A stretch of 47,150 nucleotides of DNA, taken from contig JAGYOW010000025.1 of NCBI GenBank assembly GCA_018399285.1, positions 1 to 47,150 of the forward strand, given 5' to 3'. Made by a program: the position numbers and the translations under genes. Shown here piece by piece: positions 24,452 through 32,529 of the stretch. The notes under the pieces are model-generated. The model did no database searches and was not told the origin of the DNA. It saw only the letters and a list, made by a program, of their open reading frames with translations. Position 1 is the first letter of the stretch, and each line of letters opens with the position of its first letter. The DNA is from Desulfotignum sp. Lineage in GTDB: Bacteria > Desulfobacterota > Desulfobacteria > Desulfobacterales > Desulfobacteraceae.

Positions 24452-25675
24452 CTACTGCTTGATCCAGCGGGGAACCTGGAACTGGTAGTTTTTATAGGGT
24501 CTGGTGGGCGGGTCTGTGAAGATGGCCACCATTTCGCCGTTCTGGACCTGAAAATGGGCAATGGGTACATCCCCGCCGGCCCGCATCACATGGTCCTCAT
24601 CCCATTTCCACCATCCGGTTTCTCCCTTGTAGCCGTGAGTGGCGATATGGTCGGAAACGGCATCATGTTTTTTTTCATCCCCGACCGCTTCCACTGCCGC
24701 AGCCCATGCCTTGACACCGGAATAGGCAGCCCAGGAACCGGCCTGGGGCAGATGGCCCCAGATCGATTCAAACTTGTCCAGCCAGGCCTGGGCCTCGGGG
24801 GTGGGGGCTTCGGGCGTAGGCATGGCCGTGGGCACTTCCCCCAGCAGGCCGTCGGCTTCCGTTCCCATGGTTTCCACCACTTCTCTGGGCACCAGGGAGT
24901 AGCCGTAACTCAAAATGGAGTTGGTGGGCCGCTGCATGAACTGCCTGAAAAAGGTGATCACTTCCTGGGCCGACACGATCTCCACATGGATGATGGCAGG
25001 CTTGATTCTACGGATCTGCGTGAGCAGCGGTCCCCACTGATTGGTGCCGTAGGGCACCAGCTCATGCATGGCCACTTCCCACCCCTTTTCCTTGAAATTC
25101 TTTTTCAAGGTCTCCCCCACCTCCGTGCCCCAGGCATCGTCCGCTGTGATGATCACCGCTTTGTTGTTGGGGTATTCATAGGGCAGAGCCATGAGAACGT
25201 TGAACATGGACTGGGCCTGATTGATGCCCGTGTCCGTGAGCTGAAAGATGTTTTTATATTGTTCTCTGTCCTCGTTGAATACATCCACGGCCGCCTGAGA
25301 CCCGTCATCGGCAAAGAACGGGGCCGTGTATTTGCCGTAAGCCCGGACATCCTGGCCCCATCCGGCCCATCCCGCGTGCACGGAATCCACCTTTATCTGG
25401 CCGCACAGGTAATCCGCCCCCTGCATGACCCGTTCCGGGGCAAACTCCTGGGTGTCAAACCGGACCGGTTCCAGGGGTTTGCCCAAGAGCCCGCCGGCAT
25501 CGTTGATCTCGTCTATGGCCATCTTGATACCTTTCCAGTAGTTGTCACCGGTGTCGGTGTAAGGGCCGGTCATGGCCAGGGGCACCCCCACCTTGATGGT
25601 TTCCGCAGCCATGAGGGCCGGGGCCGCCACAAGGCTGAGCATTAACATCAGTATGATGCTGAGTCTCTGTTTCAT
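24452..25675 (-). CDS. livK-like: ABC transporter periplasmic substrate-binding protein (LivK/Peripla_BP_6 type)
   Basis: The 407-residue protein has a signal peptide (cut near ALMAAE-TIKV) and the family opening IKVGVPLAMTGPYTDTGDNY and KGIKMAIDEINDAGGLLGKP. It binds a small ligand in the periplasm for the importer encoded upstream. The ligand cannot be named: homologues bind branched-chain amino acids, amides, urea or aromatic acids. It is separated from livM by a small broken gene and a hairpin, which may serve to raise its expression relative to the membrane genes. Confidence 0.88.
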   Translation of the reverse strand: MKQRLSIILMLMLSLVAAPALMAAETIKVGVPLAMTGPYTDTGDNYWKGIKMAIDEINDAGGLLGKPLEPVRFDTQEFAPERVMQGADYLCGQIKVDSVHAGWAGWGQDVRAYGKYTAPFFADDGSQAAVDVFNEDREQYKNIFQLTDTGINQAQSMFNVLMALPYEYPNNKAVIITADDAWGTEVGETLKKNFKEKGWEVAMHELVPYGTNQWGPLLTQIRRIKPAIIHVEIVSAQEVITFFRQFMQRPTNSILSYGYSLVPREVVETMGTEADGLLGEVPTAMPTPEAPTPEAQAWLDKFESIWGHLPQAGSWAAYSGVKAWAAAVEAVGDEKKHDAVSDHIATHGYKGETGWWKWDEDHVMRAGGDVPIAHFQVQNGEMVAIFTDPPTRPYKNYQFQVPRWIKQ

Positions 25676-25785
25676 TCTGATTCTCCTTACAGTTTTGAGT
25701 TATATGAAAGAACTGTGCAGTACCTCGAATTCTTTCATGATTTATTGCGCCCGGGCAGGGCATGCCCGTTTATCTGTCATTCCGG

Positions 25786-25829
25786 CCTGAGGGCTTCAGA
25801 TATGATTTTCCATGGCAGAAGCCCTCAGG
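25786..25829. repeat. Perfect 12-bp inverted repeat upstream of livK
   Basis: CCTGAGGGCTTC and GAAGCCCTCAGG enclose 20 bases. It overlaps the end of the small broken gene and lies about 110 bases before livK. It could be a transcript-processing or partial-termination hairpin inside the liv operon. A smaller stem (CGGGCA/TGCCCG) follows at about 25752-25768. Confidence 0.6.
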
Positions 25830-26059
25830 GTGTGACATCAATCCATACCGGGTTGGAAATGGCCGGTTTTCCTGCCTTATCCCGGGCAATGAAACTGTAC
25901 CAGATGGATGTTCTTGGCCCGGACATCCGGGGTGTGATAACCGAAGGGACCGAACATGTATGCGGCCCAGGCATGATTCCAGATGGCCGCTGCAACCATT
26001 AAAAACAAAAGGGACGAGAACAGCCACGTCTTGTCTGGAAACGATCTTCTTCTTTTCAT
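25825..26059 (-). pseudogene. Small exported protein, apparently frameshifted
   Basis: An ATG behind GAGGAGATCTGT opens a frame with a signal peptide (MKRRRSFPDKTW, then a hydrophobic stretch to about residue 33) and AYMFGPFGYHTPDV. The frame ends at 25877, but another frame over the same bases gives SIWYSFIARDKAGKPAISNP followed by VWIDVTP and a TGA at 25825, which reads like the end of a beta-sandwich (Ig-like) domain. A single-base shift near 25905 would join the two. The gene lies between livM and livK. Function unknown; it might be intact if the shift is a sequencing error. Confidence 0.45.
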
Positions 26060-26183
26060 ACAGATCTCCTCTTCATTTTTAACATCAATTTTTCTGCACC
26101 GGCACAGCTGAGAATGGCAGCCTTTCCAAGTGGTGAAAACGGTACCGCCGTTTTCAGGATGAACAAGCGAATGTTCCTGAGCA

Positions 26184-27164
26184 TTAATGCCCTTTGGGTG
26201 ACAGGCGCCGGCTGCCGCTGAACAGTTTCTCAAACAGCCCCACAATGCCGTCGGGCAGCACCAGCACCAGGATCACCACCAGCGCTCCCATGGTGATGGG
26301 CCGGTAAGGCCCCAAAGGGGAGAGCAGCTCGTTGATGGCAATGGTGATGAATGCCCCGATGATGGCGCCGGGAAATTTGCCCACCCCGCCGATCACCAGG
26401 ATCACCATCAGCGTCACAAACAGGTCGATGCCCAGCATCCTTGTGGAGAGCATGCCCACGTAATGGGCGTAGAACCCGCCCATCATGCCCGTGAGAAACG
26501 AGGTCAAAGCAAACACCATGAGTTTGTATTTAAAGGCGGACACCCCCAGACAAGTGGCGAATTCCTGGGAATCCTTCAGTGCCAGAAACGCCGTGCCCCA
26601 GTGGGACCGGATCACCAGAAGAATGATGACCGAACATGCCACAGCCACCAGGAAAAACAGGTAAAAATAGGGAATTGGACTGGCCGTGGTAAAGGTGTAT
26701 CCGAACAGGGTCATGGGGTCGATGGACAGCAGTCCCCGGGTGCCGCCCGTGCCGATAGCCTGACCGATGTCTCCCTTGAGGACCGGTTCCAGGATCATGT
26801 GCACGGCAAAGGTGACCAGAGCGATATAGGCGCCCTTGAGCTTGAGGCAGGGCAGTCCCACCAGGATGCCCACCAGGGCGGTGAATCCACCGGCAATAAA
26901 CACGGCAAACACGGGCGGGATACCGAACCTGGCGCTGACAATGGCCGAGGTATAAGACCCGATGACAAAAAACGCCACCTGGCCGAAGGAGAAGATGCCG
27001 GCAAACCCCATGATCAGATCCCAGCACGAGGCCACCACCGACCAGATCAGGCACATGATCAGAATGTGCATGATGAAATCGGTTCCCCCGAAAAACAGGG
27101 GCAGAACAGCCACAATGGCCCAGATACCCGCCAGCATCATCGTTATGCGCTTATGATCCATCAT
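26184..27164 (-). CDS. livM: Branched-chain amino acid-type ABC transporter permease (LivM)
   Basis: The 326-residue membrane protein has about nine hydrophobic segments and the family loop GFAGIFSFGQVAFFVIGSYT, then KGAYIALVTFAVHMI and the cytoplasmic EAA-like ALKDSQEFATCLGVSAFKYK. It forms the translocation channel with LivH. The gene starts six bases after livH. The C-terminus ends in a short basic tail. Confidence 0.9.
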   Translation of the reverse strand: MMDHKRITMMLAGIWAIVAVLPLFFGGTDFIMHILIMCLIWSVVASCWDLIMGFAGIFSFGQVAFFVIGSYTSAIVSARFGIPPVFAVFIAGGFTALVGILVGLPCLKLKGAYIALVTFAVHMILEPVLKGDIGQAIGTGGTRGLLSIDPMTLFGYTFTTASPIPYFYLFFLVAVACSVIILLVIRSHWGTAFLALKDSQEFATCLGVSAFKYKLMVFALTSFLTGMMGGFYAHYVGMLSTRMLGIDLFVTLMVILVIGGVGKFPGAIIGAFITIAINELLSPLGPYRPITMGALVVILVLVLPDGIVGLFEKLFSGSRRLSPKGH

Positions 27165-27170
27165 CTTGGT

Positions 27171-28043
27171 CTATCCCCATTTCCCCATCAGCCCCTGGGG
27201 ACGGACCGCCAGGGTGGTCAGCAATACGGCAAACAGCACAATCAGGGTCCAGGTCATGCCGAAATACCACCCCACGAACGACTCGAGCATGCCCACGATG
27301 AACGCGGCATACAACCCGCCCCGGATGGAGCCCATGCCGCCGAAGGCCGTGATCACCCAGGCCTTGACCAGGATATCCCAGCCGCCCATGGGGGTGATGA
27401 AATATTTCTGTGCCAGAAGGATACCCCCCATGCCCACCATGACCGTGGAGATGGCGAATGTGGCGGCAAAAACGAACTCCTTGGGAATGCCCACGATCTG
27501 AGCCCCGGCGGGGTTCTGGGCCACGGCCCGCACGGACATGCCGGTGCGGGTGTTGTTGAGAAACCACCTGAACAGAAGGATGCCGCCGATGGACAAAAAA
27601 AAGATCCCCACATCCTGGTGGGACAGATAAAAATCCCCGGCCTCGAATGCGCCGCCAAGGAACGGGGGCAGCGATTTCATGCGGGCACCGAATATCACCT
27701 GATAGGCGTTGTCTAAAAGCAGGGCCAGTCCCAGGGTGATCATCATCACCTTGATTTCCCAGTCATCGCGTTTGCGCAACGGGGCCACCAGGGCTTTTTC
27801 CACAAAAAACCCAAAGAGCAGCAAAATGGGGGCTGCCAGCAAAAACACCAGAAAATAGCTGTTGATAAATGAAAGGCCGAACAGCAGAAACGCGATATAA
27901 CCGCCCAGGCTGTAAAAGGATCCATAGGCAAAGTTAAACGCCTTAGACACCCCGTAAATCAGGGTCAGTCCCACGGCCATAAGGGCATAGACCGATCCGT
28001 TGATCAGGCCGCTGATAATGACATCCGCAATTTCAAAAATCAT
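27171..28043 (-). CDS. livH: Branched-chain amino acid-type ABC transporter permease (LivH)
   Basis: The 290-residue membrane protein begins IISGLINGSVYALMAVGLTL, the typical LivH first helix, and has AVAQNPAGAQIVGIPKEFVF as the coupling loop and GGMGSIRGGLYAAFIVGMLE near the C-terminus. Eleven bases separate it from livF. Confidence 0.9.
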   Translation of the reverse strand: MIFEIADVIISGLINGSVYALMAVGLTLIYGVSKAFNFAYGSFYSLGGYIAFLLFGLSFINSYFLVFLLAAPILLLFGFFVEKALVAPLRKRDDWEIKVMMITLGLALLLDNAYQVIFGARMKSLPPFLGGAFEAGDFYLSHQDVGIFFLSIGGILLFRWFLNNTRTGMSVRAVAQNPAGAQIVGIPKEFVFAATFAISTVMVGMGGILLAQKYFITPMGGWDILVKAWVITAFGGMGSIRGGLYAAFIVGMLESFVGWYFGMTWTLIVLFAVLLTTLAVRPQGLMGKWG

Positions 28044-28054
28044 GGGGAAGTCTC

Positions 28055-28759
28055 CTACATGCCCAGAAAAATTTCTTTTAAATGGTCATTGCCCAAGGCA
28101 TCTTCCTTGGATCCTTCAAAACTGATTCGTCCTTCCTCCAGCACATAGAGTTTGTCAGCCAGGGTAGTGATCTGTGGGATGTTCTGTTCCACCACCAGCA
28201 GCGTGATCCCCTGGTCATTGATCTCCCGGATAATCCTTGCCACCTCGTCCCGCAGGTTGGGTTGAAGCCCCAGGGAAGGTTCGTCAATGGCCAGAAACCT
28301 GGCATTGGACATCAGTCCCCTGGCAATGGCCAGCATCCGGGCTTCCCCGCCGCTCATGGTGGATGCCAGCTGGGAGCGGCGGTCCCGAAGCCGGGGGAAC
28401 AGATCAAACACCTTTTCCAGGTTGTCTTTTTCAGAGGCCCGGGCCGACCGGGAATAGGCCCCGAGTTTGAGATTTTCCAGCACGGTCATCTGGGGAAACA
28501 GCTCCCGATTTTCCGCAATATAGGTGATGCCCAGGTTCACCAGTTTTTCCGATCCCAGGCCAATGATGCTTTCCGATTCATATTCTATGATGCCGCTGAC
28601 CTTTTCCACCAGGCCGCAGATGGATTTTAGCACCGTGCTCTTGCCGTGTCCGTTGGGTCCCAGCATCACTACGACCTGGCCTGTTTCCACGGTTAAAGAT
28701 ACGTTTTTGAGCACGTGAAAATCCTGGTACCAGGCGTTCAGATCCTTTATCTTAATCAT
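28055..28759 (-). CDS. livF: ABC transporter ATP-binding protein (LivF)
   Basis: The 234-residue ATPase has Walker A GPNGHGKST, signature MSGGEARMLAIARGL, Walker B FLAIDEPSLGLQP and the switch His region LLVVEQN. The start overlaps the livG stop by eight bases, indicating translational coupling. Confidence 0.92.
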   Translation of the reverse strand: MIKIKDLNAWYQDFHVLKNVSLTVETGQVVVMLGPNGHGKSTVLKSICGLVEKVSGIIEYESESIIGLGSEKLVNLGITYIAENRELFPQMTVLENLKLGAYSRSARASEKDNLEKVFDLFPRLRDRRSQLASTMSGGEARMLAIARGLMSNARFLAIDEPSLGLQPNLRDEVARIIREINDQGITLLVVEQNIPQITTLADKLYVLEEGRISFEGSKEDALGNDHLKEIFLGM

Positions 28760-29462
28760 GGCTGTCTCCCAGGTAACATTCGATCACCCGGGGATCGGAC
28801 GTCACTTCCCTGGGATCGCCGCAGCAGATCTCAGTACCGGTTTCGATGATCAGCAGTTTCTGGGTCAGTTCCGTGAGCACTTTCATGAAATGTTCGATAA
28901 GGATGATGGTCACCCCCAGATCCTGGTTGATGCGCCGGATCAGGTCCATGAGCCGGAGAATTTCCTTAGAATTGGACCCGGCCATGGGTTCGTCCAGCAT
29001 GAGAATTTCGGGCCTTGTGGCCAGGGCGGCACCTATCATGAGCATTTTCTTGTCCAGCAGGTTGAGGCTGCCGGTCAGGACCTGTTTTTTGTCGGACAGG
29101 TTAACAAAGGTGAGTACCTCCTCCACATGGTCCCTGTCAAATCCGGCCTGGCTGCCGAAATAACTGCCTACCTCAACGGTTTTGGCCACCGTGAGGCTGG
29201 GAAACGTCTGGGGGATCTGAAAGGTTCGGGCAATGCCCAGCCGGGCGATGCAATGGGCAGGCATGCCCGAGATATCCTGATCTTTAAATGAGATGGACCC
29301 TTCAAAATCATACAGCCCTGTGATCAGGTTGTACACGGTGGATTTTCCGGCCCCGTTGGGTCCGGCAATGCCGAACACCTGGCCCTGCGCGACCTCGAAG
29401 CTCAGATTGTTGACAGCGGTCAGTTCCCCGAATTTTTTGGTGACTTGGGTCACACGCAGCAT
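28752..29462 (-). CDS. livG: ABC transporter ATP-binding protein (LivG) with unusual signature motif
   Basis: The 236-residue ATPase has Walker A GPNGAGKST, the LivG-typical RLGIARTFQIPQTFPSLTV and Walker B ILMLDEPMAG. The signature region, normally L(S/P)YGxQRRLEIARAL, reads GSLNLLDKKMLMIGAALATR, so the SGGQ-like core is lost. LivF keeps an intact signature, so the heterodimer may have one degenerate ATP site. It is the first gene of the liv operon, divergent from the ferredoxin-AOR-betA operon. SD is GGGGGAAAG. Confidence 0.88.
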   Translation of the reverse strand: MLRVTQVTKKFGELTAVNNLSFEVAQGQVFGIAGPNGAGKSTVYNLITGLYDFEGSISFKDQDISGMPAHCIARLGIARTFQIPQTFPSLTVAKTVEVGSYFGSQAGFDRDHVEEVLTFVNLSDKKQVLTGSLNLLDKKMLMIGAALATRPEILMLDEPMAGSNSKEILRLMDLIRRINQDLGVTIILIEHFMKVLTELTQKLLIIETGTEICCGDPREVTSDPRVIECYLGDSHD

Positions 29463-29509
29463 ATGTTAATCTTTCCCCCTGTATGGCCCCGGATTAGGGA
29501 CCCGCTATC

Positions 29510-29595
29510 ACATAATATGTAATATGTTATCTCGGGCTATACCATGGCTGATGAATGAAATCAAGAAAAAAATATTTACATAGTACATAATATGT
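29510..29595. promoter_or_regulatory. Two identical palindromes ACATAATATGT in the liv/AOR divergent region
   Basis: The 11-base near-palindrome (perfect around the central base) occurs at 29510-29520 and 29585-29595, 75 bases apart, about seven helical turns. The second lies inside the spacer of the promoter at 29575, and the first near livG. The TetR regulator encoded in the operon is the obvious candidate binder. The rest of 29463-29655 contains no gene. Confidence 0.6.
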
Positions 29596-29603
29596 GTTAT
29601 TTT
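29575..29603 (+). promoter_or_regulatory. Sigma-70-type promoter of the ferredoxin-AOR-tetR-betA operon
   Basis: TTTACA and TATTTT are separated by 17 bases, and the spacer contains the ACATAATATGT palindrome, an arrangement expected for repression. Confidence 0.6.
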
Positions 29604-29655
29604 CATCCATCATTACCAACCCGATGGATTCATTGAACCGAAAGGAGAGACAGCC

Positions 29656-30050
29656 ATCAACGCCTTTATCCATATCCATTTTGACAAATGCACGGGTGCC
29701 GCATCTGTCAGCTGGCATGCAGCCTGCCCTGACCGGTGGATACAATCCCCGGCGGTCCCGGCTAGCCCATCCTCCCGAAAACCGAGCACCTGTATCACCT
29801 GCCCGTGGTGTGCAGCCAGTGTGAAAATGCCTACTGCATGCAGGTGTGTGCCCCGTGGGTGCCATCACACAGACGGGACGGTGTCGTGTCGATTAACACG
29901 GAAACATGCGTCGGATGCGGCCTGTGCGGCAAATACTGCCCCGTGGACATGATACACCTGGACCCGGACAAGAAAGCCGTGAAATGCGAACTGTGCCACG
30001 GGGAACCCGCCTGTGTGGCCGCCTGCCCCAGCGGGGTCGCTGAATGGTGA
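29656..30050 (+). pseudogene. 4Fe-4S ferredoxin subunit of AOR, with several frameshifts
   Basis: Stitched across frames the sequence reads INAFIHIHFDKCTG, then CRICQLACSL, TGGYNPRRSRL, ENRHLYHLPVVCSQCENAYC, MQVCPVGAI and INTETCVGCGLCGKYCP, then VKCELCHGEPACVAACPSG. This is the polyferredoxin commonly encoded before AOR genes, with about four [4Fe-4S] clusters. At least three single-base shifts (near 29694, 29786 and 29850) disrupt it; only the part from 29805 is open. The expected start codon is ATC at 29656, after GGAGAGACAGCC. Either the gene has decayed or the sequence here is unreliable. If intact it would accept electrons from the AOR. Confidence 0.65.
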
Positions 30051-30090
30051 CACGCTGCCACGGCAACTCCTGCCGGGAAGGAGGCGCTTC

Positions 30091-31920
30091 ATGAGTAATG
30101 CCTATGCCGGCCAGTTTCTCTTTATTGACCTGACCCGCAGGGAGGTCCGCACACAACCAGTGCCAGACACCCTCAAGGATCTGTATATCGGCGGCAAAGG
30201 GTTCGGGGCAAAACTGCTGGCCGAATCCGTGCCTCCGGGCACAGACCCCCTGTCGCCGGACAATGTTCTCATGTTCATGACCGGGCCTTTGACCGGCACG
30301 GCCGCCCCGGCCATGCGGGGGTGCGTGGTGTTTAAAAGCCCGCTCACCCACCTGTTTTCCGACTCCTATTTCGGCGGCAGCTTTTCCCATGAAATCAAGT
30401 ATGCCGGGTATGACGGCATCATCATATCCGGCCGGGCCGACACCCCCGTGTACCTGTGGATCGATGATGACCACGTGGAGATCCGGGATGCGGCCCGCCT
30501 GTGGGGCAGGGATATCCTGGAAACCGGAGCACGCATCAAGGCCGAACTCAATGATGACACGGTCAAGACCGCGGTCATCGGACCGGCCGGGGAACACCAG
30601 GTCCCCTTTGCTCTGATCGGATGCGAATTTAACCGCCAGGCCGGCCGGGCCGGGGGCGGGGCCGTGATGGGATCCAAAAACCTGAAAGCCGTTGCCGTGC
30701 GGGGTTCCCGCCTGGTCCGTGTCCATGATCCCCAGGGGTTTGCCCGGGCCTGTGAAAACGCCCTGGCAGAACTGGCTGCCAGCCCTGATATTCAGACCCT
30801 CAAACAGGGCGGGACAGCCGCTTCCGTTGAATTTGCCAGTGAAACCGGGCTTCTGCCCAGTCTTAACTATCAATACGGCACATTTGAGAACGCCTCTGCC
30901 CTCGGGGACCAGGGCCAGGGCAGACACCTGTGGCTGGGCACCAACGCCTGCATGGGATGCCCCATCGGCTGCGCCAGAATCGGAGCGGTTCGTACCGGAA
31001 AATACAAGGGACTGGTTTCCGATATCGTGGAGTATGAATCCGCAGCCCTTATGGGATCCAACCTGGGAATCTCCGATGTCCGGGCCGTGGCCCACTTGGT
31101 GAAATTATGCGACCGGCTGGGACTGGACACCATGTCCTGTGGCGGCATCATCGGATTTGCCATGGAGGCCTGCCAAAAAGGGTTGCTCCCTTCTCCCGCC
31201 GGCATTGATCTGGATTTCGGCAATGTGGGGGCGGTCCAATACCTGATCCATGCCATGGCTCACCGGACAGAGGGCCTGGGGGAACTGCTCGCCAAAGGGG
31301 TCAAAGCAGCTTCCCGGGAGATCGGGGACCGGGCCGAAGATATTGCCCAGCACACCAAGGGACTGGAAACCCCAGCCTGGGGCCCCAGAGGGATTTCCGG
31401 CATGGGTCTGGCCTACATGACTGCCGACCGGGGCGGATGCCACCAGAGAGGGTTTACCGTGCCCCATGAACTGGCCGGAGAATGGAACGGCAGAAAAATC
31501 GATCCATTATCTCCAGAAGGCAAAGCGGACATGGTGATTGCGCTGCAGAACTATTCCGCCGGCACCGATACCCTGGTGAAATGCGATTTCGGCACCTTCG
31601 GTATCAGTACCGCCACCTATGCGGACCTGCTGTCCGCTGCCACGGGCAGACAAGCGGCCCCGGATATTTTCGACCAGGTGGGGGAACGCATCTGGAACCT
31701 GACCCGGCGGTTCAACCTGGCCCAAGGCATGGATCCGGCCGAAGACACCCTGCCCCGGCGGTTTGTTCAGGAACCGCTGCCAGACGGACCGGCCAGGGGG
31801 CATAAAATCAGTGAGGCCGATATGGCGGTCATGCGGTCTGCTTATTATGCGACCCGGGGGTGGGATGGTTCCGGAATCCCGGAATCGGCCACAATGAAAC
31901 GCCTGGAGATAGATCCATGA
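30091..31920 (+). CDS. aor: Tungsten-dependent aldehyde ferredoxin oxidoreductase
   Basis: The 609-residue protein shows YIGGKGFGAKLL near the N-terminus, AGRAGGGAVMGSKNLKAVAV, and the cluster cysteines C287, C290 and C294 (CMGCPIGC) with a fourth at C498 (LVKCDF), spacing that matches Pyrococcus AOR. It oxidises aldehydes to acids in the cytoplasm with ferredoxin as acceptor. The start at 30091 follows GGAAGGAGG; a longer frame has no support. It overlaps the tetR gene as ATGA and is followed by betA, so betaine aldehyde is a possible substrate. Confidence 0.92.
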   Translation: MSNAYAGQFLFIDLTRREVRTQPVPDTLKDLYIGGKGFGAKLLAESVPPGTDPLSPDNVLMFMTGPLTGTAAPAMRGCVVFKSPLTHLFSDSYFGGSFSHEIKYAGYDGIIISGRADTPVYLWIDDDHVEIRDAARLWGRDILETGARIKAELNDDTVKTAVIGPAGEHQVPFALIGCEFNRQAGRAGGGAVMGSKNLKAVAVRGSRLVRVHDPQGFARACENALAELAASPDIQTLKQGGTAASVEFASETGLLPSLNYQYGTFENASALGDQGQGRHLWLGTNACMGCPIGCARIGAVRTGKYKGLVSDIVEYESAALMGSNLGISDVRAVAHLVKLCDRLGLDTMSCGGIIGFAMEACQKGLLPSPAGIDLDFGNVGAVQYLIHAMAHRTEGLGELLAKGVKAASREIGDRAEDIAQHTKGLETPAWGPRGISGMGLAYMTADRGGCHQRGFTVPHELAGEWNGRKIDPLSPEGKADMVIALQNYSAGTDTLVKCDFGTFGISTATYADLLSAATGRQAAPDIFDQVGERIWNLTRRFNLAQGMDPAEDTLPRRFVQEPLPDGPARGHKISEADMAVMRSAYYATRGWDGSGIPESATMKRLEIDP

Positions 31921-32510
31921 CAGAACCGGTGAACAAAAAGGAGGTCAAGCGCATTGAAACCCGGAAACGGGTCCTGGCGGCCGCCACCCACCTGTTTGCC
32001 CGGCTGGGGTATCACAAAACCACGATTCAGGACATTGCCTATCACATCGGCATGACCACGGGTGCCGTATTTCACCATTACGACTCCAAGGCCGACATCC
32101 TGGATGATGTGGTGATGGAACTGGACCGGAGTTTCGAGCAGTACACCGACTATCTGGCACAGCCCCTCACGGATTACGACACCATGGTGCACGGCATCAT
32201 GGATATTTTCATTGACCGGTTCTACCACCAGCCGGACACCATCATCGCCCTGGCCTCCCTGGCCGCAGAATTCAGTGGGATCCGGGGACCGGTGATCGTC
32301 AAGGTCCAGGCCGCCTATGACCGGTTTGTGGATGCGTTCGAGGCGGCCTTGAACCGGATCGACCCCAGACCGTCCAACCGGGCTGCTGCCATCTGTTTTA
32401 TCTCGGCTCTCCAGGGGCTGGCCCTCCAGGCCCTTGTCCGGGACGGGCAGATCGAAGTTGACGACCTGGTCCAGGGTTTTCTCAGCCTGGTGACTTCCAA
32501 AAAAACATGA
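31917..32510 (+). CDS. TetR-family transcriptional regulator
   Basis: The 197-residue protein has a TetR N-terminal domain (about 12-60): [40 protein letters not shown] and [12 protein letters not shown]. The C-terminal ligand domain is not specific. The ATG overlaps the AOR stop. By context it resembles BetI in role, controlling betA and the AOR, possibly via ACATAATATGT at 29510/29585; the sequence itself is not clearly BetI. Confidence 0.88.
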   Translation: MTEPVNKKEVKRIETRKRVLAAATHLFARLGYHKTTIQDIAYHIGMTTGAVFHHYDSKADILDDVVMELDRSFEQYTDYLAQPLTDYDTMVHGIMDIFIDRFYHQPDTIIALASLAAEFSGIRGPVIVKVQAAYDRFVDAFEAALNRIDPRPSNRAAAICFISALQGLALQALVRDGQIEVDDLVQGFLSLVTSKKT

Positions 32511-32529
32511 TGAAAAGGAATATGACCCC

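Noticed and set aside
26463..27716. Long plus-strand reading frame of 417 codons opposite livM/livH.
   Set aside because: It is the antisense shadow of two genes with clear LivM/LivH motifs; its composition (His, Gln, Asp, Gly rich) is typical of antisense translation in G+C-rich DNA.
29893..31095. Minus-strand reading frame of 400 codons opposite the AOR.
   Set aside because: Antisense shadow of a well-recognised AOR; no protein-like motifs or SD.
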